This document shows, piece after piece, positions 43,770 through 54,666 of a stretch of 64,000 bases of DNA. Origin of the DNA: Erpobdella octoculata (lineage: Eukaryota; Annelida; Clitellata; Hirudinida; Erpobdellidae); NCBI GenBank assembly GCA_963978895.1, contig OZ022246.1, forward strand, positions 14,491,909-14,555,908, given 5' to 3'. How positions within the stretch are numbered: the stretch's first letter is position 1; each line of letters opens with the position of its first letter. The notes below the pieces were generated by a model that was not told the origin of the DNA, did no database searches, and saw only the letters and a list, made by a program, of their open reading frames with translations. The position numbers and the translations under genes were made by a program.

Positions 43770-45200
43770 AAGCAACGGGTGCGTTGTTAAGTTCATCGGA
43801 TATGCTAATCGGATATATCCGATGGGCGAAAAAGCGTTGTTAATTATATCCGGGGTTGAAGTGTCGCGCGTTGTTAATTACATCCCTTAGTCATCGGATG
43901 TGCATTCGATAAATCCTGCTCGAGGGCGGATTGATTGATAAAAGTAAGATGGCCACCTCCATACCACTGCAGACGAGACTTTCTTAGTTCGAAAGGATGG
44001 TTTTAATTTGAATTTAAAACTTAGATTTTCTAATATTGTGGAAGCGGAGAGGTTTATTGCTGAAAGTTAGTATTTTGATTTTATTTTAGTAAAACGTCGT
44101 GATATGGTTTACCTAGGTCCTAGGTTGTTAGGCCTTTGTCTGAGATAGTTTAAAATTTCGTTGCTTAGTTTTTTCACAAAGCAATAGATAAAGTGTAGTG
44201 TTTTAGCTTTAAAGTCAAGTTTTATTTGGCTTTTGATGGGCTCAAAAAATTGCTCATTTCAAAGGTTCACCTTTACATTGATGCTTCTAAAATTAACATA
44301 AGATGTTTATCTTCCTTCACAATGGTTGAACCAACCTTGATAATTTTTTAATCTTATCGAAATAAACTGTGCTTACCACTCATACGTTCTAATAATTGGC
44401 TGTATGATAAATTTCAACCACCACCCATCCTTTATTTTCAATCTTGTGATTTATTTTTATTGTTTAATAGTTTATAAGCTAATCATGTCATGAATCAATA
44501 CTAAACCTGTTTAATTGTGAATCCTCATATTTTAATTGAAATGATTTTTTGTTTCAAGATTCGTATGATCATGGTAAGGTCTAGAGTCTAGACTGGCTCT
44601 AAACAGAATTTGTATGTGATGATGTTGTACTTGAACACTTTATTTAATGGTCCCCTGTAATCATGGAGGCATCCTCCCACAAAATGAATTGTACAGTTTA
44701 TTGAGAGTCACATATGTCTGCATTACTACTGGACAAAACTGATGTTTTGAGTTGCAGCAAATTATATTTAATGTATGTATCAATTAAATAGCAGATAATG
44801 TTTATTCATCTTCATCAGTTATGCAAGAAGGCAGTCCAATGAGTTGGTGAGGGGATTATATGGGATTGAACCCTGAATGACTATTGGCTTAATCATTATG
44901 TTCTGTATAATAAAGTAGAAAGTTTTGCAACTTTAATAGACAGAGATGGCTTAGGCTGGATGACTATGGACCTTAAAATCATCTTTTAACTATTAACTAT
45001 TTGTAGCACTAAGTTTTGTTTTGCAGCTGTGATAGACAAAAGTGGGAGCATGATCAGCATTGTCGGCCCTCCATCACAAACTGTTTGGCTCCTAGCAGTT
45101 GGTATGATATTGCTATAAATTTTTTAAAAATTGTTATAGATTTAAAGGTAATTTTCCTGTTTTCTTATACTTTGTTCCTGAGACAATTCAAGAACTCAAC
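43770..45200 (+). mobile_element. Unclassified element, relative of 11035-11600
   Basis: GGGTGCGTTGTTAA, GGATATATCCGATG and GTTGTTAATTATATCC at 43776-43860 resemble the hairpin at 11035. GGATGACTATGGACCTTAAA and the acceptor-exon border TTTTGCAGCTGTGATAGAC at 44956-45040 match 11420-11500. A possible second exon to about 45148 reads CDRQKWEHDQHCRPSITNC and ends before GTAATT. Between these (44080-44950) nothing is recognised. From 45201 to 45537 nothing is seen. Confidence 0.4.
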
Positions 45201-45537
45201 AGGAAAAACAAGAGAAGGATGAAAAATTCTTTGGACTTATAGACGTTAACAAAGAAATTTAAAATTGATGGAACAAATTTATTTAAATCAAAATAAACCA
45301 ATTTAATTAAAAAGTTGTTGTGTTATTAAATCCTTTTTTCGAGTTAGCTTTCAAATCTTTTTCCAGAGGGGTAAATGAGTGATCATCATTGGTGTTGCTC
45401 TCCTTGAAATCAACTAAATCATCAGTCCAGGCAAAGGTTGTGTAAGCAACAAGCTGTCAAGACCATTGTGGAAGCAGTTCTTGGGCAGGCAACATCTAGG
45501 TACTTCAACCTTCTAAACCTCCCTTAAGAAAAAAAAC

Positions 45538-45811
45538 GAGGGAGAAGTTGGCTGCGCAGCTGGATCCCCGAACTATAGTGCAAAAATAAGTTCGTGCATT
45601 GGGGTTGTGCTATAGATCGTTGGAAAGGTATTTAAAAAAGAAATATAATGGTGTAAAAATAAATTTAATATTGCAAAAAATAAAAAAGTTATAGGCGAAA
45701 AACCGTCGCCGTCCCTATGTAAATGTATGGAGACGATTTTTCATACCCTGATCTATATTTTGCTTCATAACTTTTTTATTTGTTGGACTATTTTCCAAAA
45801 ATTAGTTTCTA
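45538..45811. repeat. Half of the 13768-14164 palindromic MITE, inverted
   Basis: GGAGAAGTTGGCTGCGCAGC through CATAACTTTTTTATTTGTTG matches the right half of the 13.8-kb MITE in reverse orientation, including TCCCTATGTAAATGTATGG. It is then joined to a different palindrome. Confidence 0.8.
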
Positions 45812-45821
45812 TGTTTAGCTA

Positions 45822-46034
45822 TTATATTTGTCTTTCTAATGCATTAAGCTAGAACCCCAATGCAGTCGAAAATATTAATCTACATGGCTCCAAACGCAAG
45901 TGAAAAATCGTCTCCATACATTTACATAGGGACGATTTTTCACTTGCGTTTGGAGCCATGTAGATTAAAATTTTCGACTGCATTGGGGTTCTAGCTTAAT
46001 GCATTAGAAAGACAAATATATTAGCTAAACATAG
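45822..46034. repeat. Palindrome with arms of about 95 bp
   Basis: TATGTTTAGCTATTATATTT ... CCAAACGCAAGTGAAAAATCG is repeated inverted around CATACATTTACATAGGGA, the same centre as in the MITE at 13768. From 46035 to 46633 I see only a (TA)n tract at 46521-46549 and no gene; on minus, CCTGATGATGGCCGCAATGG near 46380 is of the kind seen in Penelope untranslated regions but is not proof. Confidence 0.75.
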
Positions 46035-46633
46035 GCCGATCACAGTTTGGCAAACCATCAATTTCAATAAGGTTAGCATGGTCCATTGCGCCGGTGGACG
46101 GAGCACAGGAAACCGGATCACAACGTGGGCTCTTGCTATGCCTGTCAAGTGTATGATCGTTCAATATGCAAGAGCTGGGGGCAACAGCGGATGACGAGCC
46201 CTGCGTCACACCAACGCTCAATATATATAATATATATACATGAAGTATACACGCCATTTAGAAGACACGGTTTTGTCAATTAAACGCTTAAAATTTTTTA
46301 AGTGAGAGAAAACAGTTTTACTAAATCTAAAATCAAACGTTTTATTAGCAACCAACTTGCAAGTTTCAGCCATTGCGGCCATCATCAGGGTTGTTTTGAC
46401 ATTATCTCTCGATTTAAATTAATATATTTCTCTAAATATTTTTATTTTGCTTTCATTATTTTTTACTTATGTTTTGCTTATTTTAACGTTCAAAATAAAA
46501 ACCGAAGAAGAAAAGGGTAGTAATATATATATATATATATATATATATTTGCTTTAACTAGTAATGGTGACCATAACACCCCCTTTCTTTATTTAATTAA
46601 TAACCCAAACATTACATTAACATAACGTTTACT

Positions 46634-47866
46634 CAGTGTTGGGTAAAATCATTTTTGAAATGATTTGAAATCAAAATCAAAATCGTCAGGAAAAATATGA
46701 TTTCAAATCAAAATCGTCAGGAAAAATATGATTTCAAATCAAAATCAAAGTCATTAATTACGAAATGATTTCAAATCAAAATCACTTTTAAAAATGATTT
46801 CAAATCATCAAATCAAAATCATTTTTTTATAAATTATTATTACACGGTTTGGTTTAATTTAACATAATTTTATCTGTAAAATTATGTTTTAAAACAACTT
46901 GATCTAAAATCACTTAAACAATCAAATGTGACTAAAGTTTATTCATCTTCATAAGCAACAATTTCTCAAATATTGAATCAGTCAAACTATTTCTTCTGTT
47001 AGTTTCAATTAAACCGGCGGAACTGAACAATCTTTCGACAGGAGCTGACGAAGGCAGTATTGTATTACATCGTATGAACACTTTTTTAATCAATTCATAT
47101 GAACTAAAAATGGCAAAAGTGCTGTCAACATCTGATAAATATTTCATCGTTTTTATCTTAATGTTGTAGACATTGTTAGAGGTACCGATGGTCTGTGAAG
47201 AACACTGGTCATCATAGTAGCCGTAGTCATTATCAATTCGTTCCATGCTTTGACTTTTGAGTCCATCAGCAGTAGCTGACACAGATGTGACGCTCATCCT
47301 TTAAATATTAAAATTAACAAAATTCAACTGCATTTGAGTTTTCGGCATATTAAGATAGCAACGTATTTGATTTAATAATTGTGCGGTAGGAAAGTACGGT
47401 TTTACCGTATCTATTATAGTATAATTATAGCACGTTACCTTCAAATGACGAAGAAAATTTTGATCCTGAAATTGACTTAGCGCAATTAACACACTTAGCT
47501 ACCACTCTGTCACCTTTCCCGCTAGTTATTTAAAAAAGATTAACATCAAGTAACGAAGGCAAATTACACATTCTTACGCAATTCAAATCGCAATCTATAC
47601 TATCGGCCATGTTGTAAAAAAACTATTTGGATAAGTTACCGCTCAAAGCGATTGTTGGCTTGGCATAGAAATAGCAGCATAGAAAAAATATGTTATGATT
47701 TTGATTTTCGAATATTAAAATAAAATCAAAAATCGTCAAAAAATGATTTCAAATCAAAATCATAATTAAACTTTGCAAAATGATTTCAAATCAAAAATCA
47801 AAAATCAATATTTTGATTTGAAATCGTGATTTGAAATCATTTGATTTCAAATCCTACCCAACACTG
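46634..47866. mobile_element. hAT element, 1233 bp, with perfect 8-bp TSD
   Basis: TIR CAGTGTTGGGTA at both ends. CGTTTACT flanks it at 46626-46633 and 47867-47874. Subterminal regions are dense in AATCAAAATC and GATTTCAAATC units. It keeps only the C-terminal part of a transposase (46932-47297), so it depends on another copy. Confidence 0.95.
46932..47297 (-). pseudogene. hAT transposase C-terminal remnant
   Basis: 121 codons. The last 45 read CNTILPSSAPVERLFSSAGL and SLTDSIFEKLLLMKMNK, the hAT dimerization region with ERLFSSAG. The first 75 residues (MSVTSVSATADGL, acidic DNDYGYYDD) are not recognisable and probably mark the deletion join. Possible upstream coding scraps lie at 47301-47640. 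Confidence 0.8.
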
Positions 47867-47944
47867 CGTTTACTTTAAAGTGAATCAGAACAATTAATAA
47901 TAATCGTGTGTGAGATCCACTATCAAACATTTAAAAACCATATT

Positions 47945-48235
47945 TACATAATTTAATTTTAAATTCTTCAACAGTTTCAGCATTCACAACTTCATTCTCC
48001 AATTTATTCCATTCATTTGTCACTCTTGCACTAAAGAATTTATGTACTTTTGTATCTCGATCTCTCAAAAAATCTTTCCGGATTTAGGTCAACCAATCCG
48101 TTCAATAATTTGTAAGTCTCAATTAAGTCTCCTCTAGTTTTAAGTCTCAATTAAGTCTCCTCTAGTTGTAAGTCTCAATTAAGTCTCCTCTAGTAGACGT
48201 TAACTTTAGAATTCTCTCGGTCATATTTATTTTAT
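47945..48235 (-). pseudogene. CR1/L2-like LINE, 3' end fragment
   Basis: On minus: GDLIETYKLLNGLVDLN and, after a shift, KFFSARVTNEWNKLENEVV and AETVEEFKIKL. This is the C-terminal end of a LINE ORF2 (RxxxxWNxLpxxVVxAxTVxxFK). A 28-bp unit (TAAGTCTCAATTAAGTCTCC plus TCTAGTTT) is repeated three times at 48109-48196. Confidence 0.7.
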
Positions 48236-48464
48236 ATTTGCTCTTATGATTATAATGGTAATTAATACATCCCTTTGTGTTTTATTTTTGCTCTTAATTC
48301 TATTTATTTTCTTTCTATCTATGTATACTTTGACATTTAAGGCCTTCAGTTTGTATGTACAATTATTATTGACAAAAAACTCACACTTGTATCGACGGAA
48401 AACTAACACTTACATTTCTTATGCTATATTTAATTTATATTTGTTCATTTGATTTTATTATTAA

Positions 48465-48650
48465 CTAGCGGGGGCACCCGGCGTTGCCCGGGGTTTTTAG
48501 AGGTTTACCTAATGCGTTTCTTTTTCGCTCCCGTTTCCATCCCGCTTGCGCTCCCGCTCGGGTCCGGTCGTTATCCGTTCCCTTTCGCTTTCCCGCTCAT
48601 TTTTTCGCTCTCAGTTTCCCCCCATAGATCCGATTCTACACACATACATA
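48465..48650 (-). mobile_element. Helitron-like 3' end
   Basis: On minus ends CCCCGGGCAACGCCGGGTGC then CCCCGCTAG|T. The interior matches 1321-1440. (ACAT)n and (GTAT)n/(TA)n tracts fill 48640-48872. Confidence 0.65.
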
Positions 48651-48652
48651 CA

Positions 48653-48686
<34 letters not shown>

Positions 48687-48819
48687 CATACATACATACA
48701 TACATACATACGTAGTGCAATTTTTACACAAGCTTGAGAGGCAATGGTAGAAAGTTATATATATATATATATATAAATGAATGTATGTATGTATGTATGT
48801 ATGTATGTATGTATGTATG

Positions 48820-48873
<54 letters not shown>

Positions 48874-48879
48874 ATTCAT

Positions 48880-49155
48880 GCCTTGCTACACCATTCATCC
48901 GATCGTAATGAAATTTTCACACAACTTTGAGAGTCAAGGGGAATCAAATAAAGAGAAAAAAATTTGAAATCCGACATAAAATGAGCGCGGAGCGGGTGAG
49001 CAAGCGGGAACTATATATAAATATATATATATATACGCGGAAAAGCGACCGGGAACGCGACGGGAATGGGAAAGCGGAGAAGGAAACTGGAGCAAGAGAG
49101 ACGAACATTAGAAAAACCTCTAAAATCCCCGGGCAACGCCGGGTGCCCCCGCTAG
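48880..49155 (+). mobile_element. Helitron-like element, modules A and B plus terminus
   Basis: Module A (CATTCATCCGATCGTAATGA ... GAGCGGGTGAGCAAGCGGG), a (TA)n spacer, then GGAAAGCGACCGGGAACGCG units, CCCCGGGCAACGCCGGG and CCGCTAG|T. This is the best single copy showing the order A, B, hairpin, CTAG on one strand. Confidence 0.65.
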
Positions 49156-49177
49156 TATATATATATATATATATATG

Positions 49178-49400
49178 AGTAATATACTTTGGCAAAATCC
49201 CCTCTCGTAAACACACTCCGTTAAAAACAAACGACCACTTTGCATTAATGACTTTTTTAATAAACTGTTCAAAATGTTTAATTTTACGACGTAAACTAGA
49301 GTCCATTTTAAAAATTTATATAATACAAATAATAATAATTAGGACTGACTGGCCAGTTTCGACTACAGTCATCTTCAGAGTCCGTAACCTAAAATGTCGT
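49178..49400 (-). mobile_element. Penelope-like element, 5' start of ORF
   Basis: On minus, GAAGATGACTGTAGTCGAAA (a motif common near Penelope ends) is followed by an ATG at 49306: MDSSLRRKIKHFEQFIKKVI and then VCLREGILPKYIT, resembling the region before the RT in Penelope proteins. The frame is lost in (TA)n next to the Helitron terminus at 49155, mirroring the break at 797. From 49401 to 49857 AT-rich, no gene seen. Confidence 0.5.
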
Positions 49401-49857
49401 ATTACGTAAACAGCTAAAGAATATATAGTAAACATCAACATAGAAATAGTGTTTTGCCTATATTAAATAAATATTTAAATTAAAGTATTTAAAACCAGAG
49501 TATGACGATATAAGTAAATTACAAGAGCTTATAAAGTTGATAAATGAAAATAAGTATAAAGATAAATTAAATAATAATTATTATTAATAAAATAAAATAA
49601 ATAAATATAAATAGATAGGACAATTTGAATGAAGTCTATAATACTAATAATAGAAATTAAAACACTTAAAATTATTAGAAGATTAATGAAATTAAACTAT
49701 AGGTATCTAGTGACAGTATATTGAAATAAAAAAGTATGAAATAGAATAATAAAAGGTGAAAAATTTAAATAAAACCATGTGATGAATTAAAATAAAAGTA
49801 AACTTATATGAAAAATTAAAATAAACGCATGACTGTGCAAATGGGATACATATAGAT

Positions 49858-50357
49858 GATTTCTAGCCATCATTTTTTGGTGATGGTCGGTGGCTCAGTT
49901 GGTAAGAGCGCTTGCATTTAGGCGAGGCGGTGTTGCCGTAGACACGTGGGTTCGATTCCTAGTAGAGTCTTATAAATATTTGCGTTACTTGTGGTGACAG
50001 TTAGTCATCCTATTTGTAGGCTCTTGAAACATTTCAACGCAGTGTTTCACTTCGCATATAATTACCTATCTGGCAGCAGTCTAGCTGTCGAGTCGAGCCG
50101 AAGTAAGGAGTCCCGAGCCTATCATAGTCGTAGTCTAATGTTAAGTAGCTCCGAAAGACTGAGACTTCTAGCCATCATTTTTTGGTGATGGTCGGTGGCT
50201 CAGTTGGTTAGAGCGCTTGCATTTAGGCGAGGCGGTGTTGCCGTAGACACGTGGGTTCGATTCCTAGTAGAGTCTTATAAATATTTGCGTTACTTGTGGT
50301 GACAGTTAGTCATCCTATTTGTAGGCTCTTGAAACATTTCAACGCAGTGTTTCACTT

Positions 50358-50362
<5 letters not shown>
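49858..50362 (+). repeat. tRNA-derived SINE, tandem pair
   Basis: Two units (49858-50163, 50164-50362) start TTCTAGCCATCATTTTTTGG. Box A: GGTGGCTCAGTTGGTTAGAG; box B: GTGGGTTCGATTCCTAG, with a long variable-arm-like GGCGAGGCGGTGTTGCCG. The unit period is 306 bases. The second is cut by (TA)n at about 50363. Length and lack of a closing stem argue against tRNA genes. Confidence 0.8.
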
Positions 50363-50394
<32 letters not shown>

Positions 50395-50395
<1 letters not shown>

Positions 50396-50437
50396 ATTCA
50401 TGCCTTGCTACACCATTCATCCGATCGTAATGAATAT
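50395..50437 (+). repeat. Short copy of module A
   Basis: TTATTCATGCCTTGCTACAC then CATTCATCCGATCGTAATGA, bounded on both sides by (TA)n. Confidence 0.7.
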
Positions 50438-50470
50438 ATATATAAAACATAACATAACATAACATAACAT

Positions 50471-50658
50471 AACTCCGCCTTGCTAATTGCGAGCCAGTCC
50501 CAAGCCTGGAGAAAGGAGGAGGGAAAAGTAAAAAGGATCAAATTCTGATCCACGACAGGAAGTACTCAAGTGCTTCCTACATACAGCCATTAGAGTCTTA
50601 AAACACCTGGTGTAAAGGACTATAAACTATTATAAAAAAAAAAAAAAAAAAAAAAAAA
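50471..50658 (+). repeat. Poly-A SINE inserted in a LINE tail
   Basis: Starts CTCCGCCTTGCTAATTGCGA and ends in a run of about 25 A, with (AACAT)n on both sides. It is the same family as 4774-4973. The flanking pentamers continue into the LINE 3' end at 50690. Confidence 0.8.
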
Positions 50659-51150
50659 TAACATAACATAACATAACATAACATAACATAACTTTATTAT
50701 AGTGAATAAAGAATCAAAAATGACTGTATAATAAACACTACTTTTTTAAAAACTAAAAGTTACATAAAGAAAGTTTCGATTTGAATTCATTCAAAGTCTG
50801 AGCATTTGGAGCATCTACTTTTTAGTTTATTCCACTCGTTGATGATTCTTGCGCTGAAAAACGTCCGCTTCAAAGGTCCTGACCTCTTGTATTTCTGTTG
50901 GAAACTCTAGCAAAGAACTGGTCTGGATCAAGATTAAGACCATTATTCAATATATTATATATATGTATTAAGTCTCCTTTTATTTTCCTTCTCTCAAGGG
51001 TCGTCATCCTACACCTCAACAATCTCTCTTCATAGCTTAGACCCAGCATGCCATTAATTATTTTCGTAGCTCTCCTCTGTACCCTTTCTAGAATATTAAT
51101 GTCTTGTTTAAGTGAAGGACTCCACACCTGCACACAATATTCCAAATGCG
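50659..51150 (-). pseudogene. CR1/L2-like LINE, 3' part
   Basis: On minus: MEYCVQVWSPSLKQDINILE, VQRRATKIINGMLGLSYEER, LERRKIKGDLIHIYNIL, and after a shift INEWNKLKS, then a 3' UTR ending in (GTTAT)n. This is the C-terminal region of LINE ORF2 with the short tandem tail of such elements. A related copy is at 53090. Confidence 0.8.
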
Positions 51151-51156
51151 GTCTTG

Positions 51157-52030
51157 TGGGATGGAAAATTGGGTTATTTGGTTTTTAAAGTAGCTGCTAC
51201 TCAAAAACTGTGAATGCTACAGGAGTAAAAATTAGTATTTAGTTTCTACTCCAAAAATAATGAAATACGAGTTTTAGCATTTTTTGAAAATTTGGTTTCC
51301 AGGACTTCAAATGTGGGGTGGAAAATAGGGTTATTTGTTTTTTAAAGTAACTGCTACTTAAAAACTGTGAATGCTACAAAAGTAAAAATTAGTATTTAGT
51401 TTCTATTCTAAAAATAAAGATATACGTGTTTCACCATTTTTTACAAATTTGGTTTCCAGGACCTTAAATGTGGGGTGGACAATAGGATTACTTGGTTTTT
51501 AAAGTAGCTGCTACTCAAAAACTGTGAATGCTACAAAAATAAAAATTAGTATTTAATTTCTACTCTAAAAATATTGATATATGTGTTTCACCATTTTTTG
51601 AAAATTTGGTTTCCAGGACTTCAAATGTGGTGTGGAAAATAGGGTTATTTGGTTTTTAAAATAACTGCTACTCAACAACTGTAAATGCTACAAAAATAAA
51701 AATTAGTATTTAGTTTCTACTCTAAAAATAAGGATATATGTGTTTCAACATTTTTAGAAATTTTGGTTTTCAGGACCTCAAACGTGGCGTGGAAAAAAAG
51801 GTTTCTTTGGTTTTTAAAGTAACTGCTACTCAAAAACTGTGAATGCTACAGATGTCAAAATTAGTATTTAGTATTTACTCAAAAAATATTGATATAAGTA
51901 TTTCAACATTTTTTAAAAATTTGGTTTCCAGGACCTCAAATGTGGGGTGGAAATAAGAGTTATTTGATTTCAAAATAAATGCTACTCAAAAACTGTAAGT
52001 GCTACAAATGTAAAAATTAGGATTTTGAAG
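51157..52030. repeat. Tandem repeat of about 165 bp, five to six units
   Basis: Each unit contains GTGGAAAATAGGGTTATTTG, TGCTACTCAAAAACTGTGAA and TTTGGTTTCCAGGAC. Units differ by a few percent by eye. No ORF. Confidence 0.85.
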
Positions 52031-52034
52031 TTTT

Positions 52035-52439
52035 GTGCCGGTTAAAAGTAGCTAAATCCAGTTTATCACCGACCGGGCCAAGTTGTTATTTTAGAGTCTT
52101 CACACGGGCCAGGCCAAACCTTAAATCAAAGTGGGACGGGCCGAAGTTTTTCACCAAGTATATAGATATTTTAGGGTCTTCAGTTGGGCCGGGCCAAACC
52201 TGAAGTCAAGGTGGGACGGGCCGAAGTTTTTCATCAAGTATATAGAACTTCTAGGCCTGTAAGAATGGGCCAGGCCTAATTCAGACGGGCTGTGCCGGGC
52301 CAGGAGTTTGGGTTTTTAAAACGGACTGGGCTAAGTTGTCGACGGGCCGAGCCGAGACCTAAAAAATTGATTTCTGCTATAGATGCACGGTTCAAACTCT
52401 CTAATTTCATGCGAGCGAAGCCGTTACGGGCACTGCTAG
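52035..52439 (+). mobile_element. GC-rich subterminal repeats, then a Helitron-type 3' end
   Basis: GGGACGGGCCGAAGTTTTTCA and GGCCGGGCCAAACCTGAAG units alternate at 52070-52360. The stretch ends GCGAGCGAAGCCGTTACGGG, CACTGCTAG|T, a second type of hairpin-plus-CTAG terminus. The tandem array at 51157 may belong to it. From 52440 to 53089 no gene is seen. Confidence 0.5.
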
Positions 52440-53089
52440 TATATGATATAACTAAGTAGATGTAATTCAAAATGTATGAAAAATACTAAGTTCATCAACT
52501 AATCTAAATACTCAAGCATGAGTGAGCTAATAAAAAAAATTTTCTGGTGGACAAAATCTTGCAAAGGGGGCCGTCGCCCACCAACCCCCAATCGTTTTTA
52601 AGGGAGTGACTAAACGAGACTGTCATTTGTTAACCTCCAAACTGAAACAGTTCTAGCCAAACTCGAACAACTCAACTACTTCTATGATTTTGGACAGAAA
52701 TTTTTTCATGGCTACAAGGATAACTTTGAGCAGTTACGTTTGTTTTGGGAAATCGTCTGACTTTTCAAACCTTACTGGTTGATGAAATGGTCGGGAAAAT
52801 AAAAATAAAATGTTTTTTCTGTACTAATTTTCTGGACTACCCACAAAAGCATTCGCATTGTAATTTGTTTTAAATCCTTGTTAACATTGATGTGTGTGTG
52901 TGTAAAATATATGTATATATAAATATGGAAACTAAAAGAAACAAAATGTTGCTCAAATATTCGAAAATCACAAGGAGAAAAATAAATAATACAACTAAAT
53001 AAAATATAATTAACAGATAAATAATAAAATTAAAATAAAATAAATAACAAGTCAAACATAAAGGGGGGATAAACAAGATACATAACAAT

Positions 53090-53315
53090 ATAACATAACA
53101 TAACTTTATTATAGTGAATAAAGAATCAAAAATGACTGTATAATATTCACTACTTTTTTTTTAAACTAAAAGTTACATAAAGAAAGTCATCTCTGAGCAC
53201 TTCAGCATCCTCCTCAGTCTTTATTGCTCTGCACAGCTTTGTGTCATCAGCAAACTTATAAATTCTTGACTTAATCCCATCGTCTAAGTCGTTGATGTAC
53301 ACTAAGAATCTACTT
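53090..53315 (-). pseudogene. LINE fragment: RT catalytic block joined to 3' UTR
   Basis: On minus: FLVYINDLDDGIKSRIYKFA then DDTKLCRAIKTEEDAEVL, the FADD catalytic block, directly followed by the 3' UTR that at 50690-50775 comes after the ORF end. About 200 codons between are deleted. The tail is again (ATAAC)-type. Confidence 0.8.
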
Positions 53316-53369
53316 CTTTCGCCTTTGCTGTGTAATGTTCACATTGTTTATCACGTGTTGAAACATATC

Positions 53370-53640
53370 CTAAGTAGAATCAACATCCAACGATTCTGGC
53401 GCATCAGTACAGATACATTCTTCGGTAGCCAGTGAAACCACAACTCCATCAACCGTCTCCAACGTGTGAGATCTGTCAACCTCTCCCTGAAGCAATGGCA
53501 CATCATCTTCATCGGAAAGCAGATCAAGAGGGGAACAGTCGTAACAGCACGTATCTGAACCATCAGTCGCAAGCTCAGAATCAATGACAGGAGGGGCAGA
53601 CGGGACAACAGCAGACTTGATTGAGGAACAGTGTTATTTC
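53370..53640 (-). other. Open acidic coding scrap, unrecognised
   Basis: A minus frame reads KSAVVPSAPPVIDSELATDG, CCYDCSPLDLLSDEDDVPLL and VVSLATEECICTDAPESL before a stop near 53372. It looks protein-like (acidic, Cys pairs) but no family is recognised. It is cut by the solo LTR. Confidence 0.35.
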
Positions 53641-53653
53641 CATTAATGGTAAT

Positions 53654-54040
53654 TGTCACGCCCGCGTAAACGCAGGTGCGTGCCTGGATCTAAACTTTGG
53701 GATTTCCGGCGCAGGCGGTGCATGGGGTATTGCACAACGTTGCGTGTTTGGATTGTTGCGCGAATATTTGAACGTTTTAGCCTGTAGCCTGTAGCCTGGA
53801 GGGCTTGTATTTATAAGGCTGTCGCGAACTACTTCGGTCCCTTCTTCTTCTTGTTCGCCATTGTTTGATCGACGTTGAAACTGTTTTTTGTATCTGTCGC
53901 GTCGTTTGATAAAGTTTTCGAACTGTATTCGTTAATAAAACCTCTAATACTGTGCAAGGAGTTTTTTCACTTTATTACGATAGATAGTCGACTTAAATTT
54001 TCTCCGGCATATCGACTATCGCAAAGGCGAAGTCGTGACA
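53654..54040. repeat. Solo LTR, 387 bp, 5-bp TSD
   Basis: Begins TGTCACGCCC and ends GTCGTGACA. GTAAT flanks both sides (53649-53653, 54041-54045). On + a TATA-like TATTTATAAGG (about 53808) and AATAAAACCTC (about 53933) fit a promoter and poly-A signal in plus orientation. Confidence 0.85.
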
Positions 54041-54045
54041 GTAAT

Positions 54046-54360
54046 TGAATTAGGAATTGAAATAGAAATTATTTTTTATCGGGAATGGGAATTAGAAATT
54101 AAATTTAGAATGGAATTAGAAATAGGAATGGAAATCACGTAAAAAAATGGAATTAGAATTAGAAGTAGAAATTATTTTTCAATTCAAAATGGAATTAGAA
54201 TGAGAAGTAGATATTATTTCTTTAAAAAAATGGAATTAGAATGAGAAATAGTACTTATTTTCCGATTTAAAATAGAATTAGAATTTGAAGTAGAAATTAT
54301 TTTTTGATTTAAAATGGAATTAAAATGAGAAATAGTAATTATTTTGATATAAAGTAGTAC
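54046..54360. repeat. Degenerate GGAATTAGAAT repeats
   Basis: Short units such as TGGAATTAGAATGAGAAATAG recur about ten times, of the kind seen near hAT ends. No terminus was identified. 54361-54640: nothing recognised. Confidence 0.5.
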
Positions 54361-54666
54361 TCAATCCCCAATAAAACTCCATCCCCAAATTTTTGACCGA
54401 CAGGCCTCGATTATTTGATTGGCATATACTCAGTTAGTGAGACAGTGTTGTTGGCTTCTTATTCAAATCAAAACAAATCAAAGAATCATTTGATTAGGCG
54501 CTGCTTTATCGACAAAGTACATTTCGGGAGCGCCATGTGAGTCACGTGGAAAAATAAAAATAGAAATAAAGATAAAATAATAATGGATAGTTGTAAAGTA
54601 TTGTATATTAATTAGCTTCATAAGCTCTCTTAAAAATTTTGAATTTAAGAAGAGATTTAAATGTAG

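Noticed and set aside
46302..46520. Small plus-strand ORF with hydrophobic C-terminus
   Set aside because: AT-rich, no family resemblance; minus strand shows a motif of the kind found in Penelope untranslated ends, but this is too weak to call.
49886..49970. Possible tRNA gene (box A and box B present)
   Set aside because: No acceptor stem closes, the variable region is very long, and the unit recurs in tandem and with other tails; it is a SINE.
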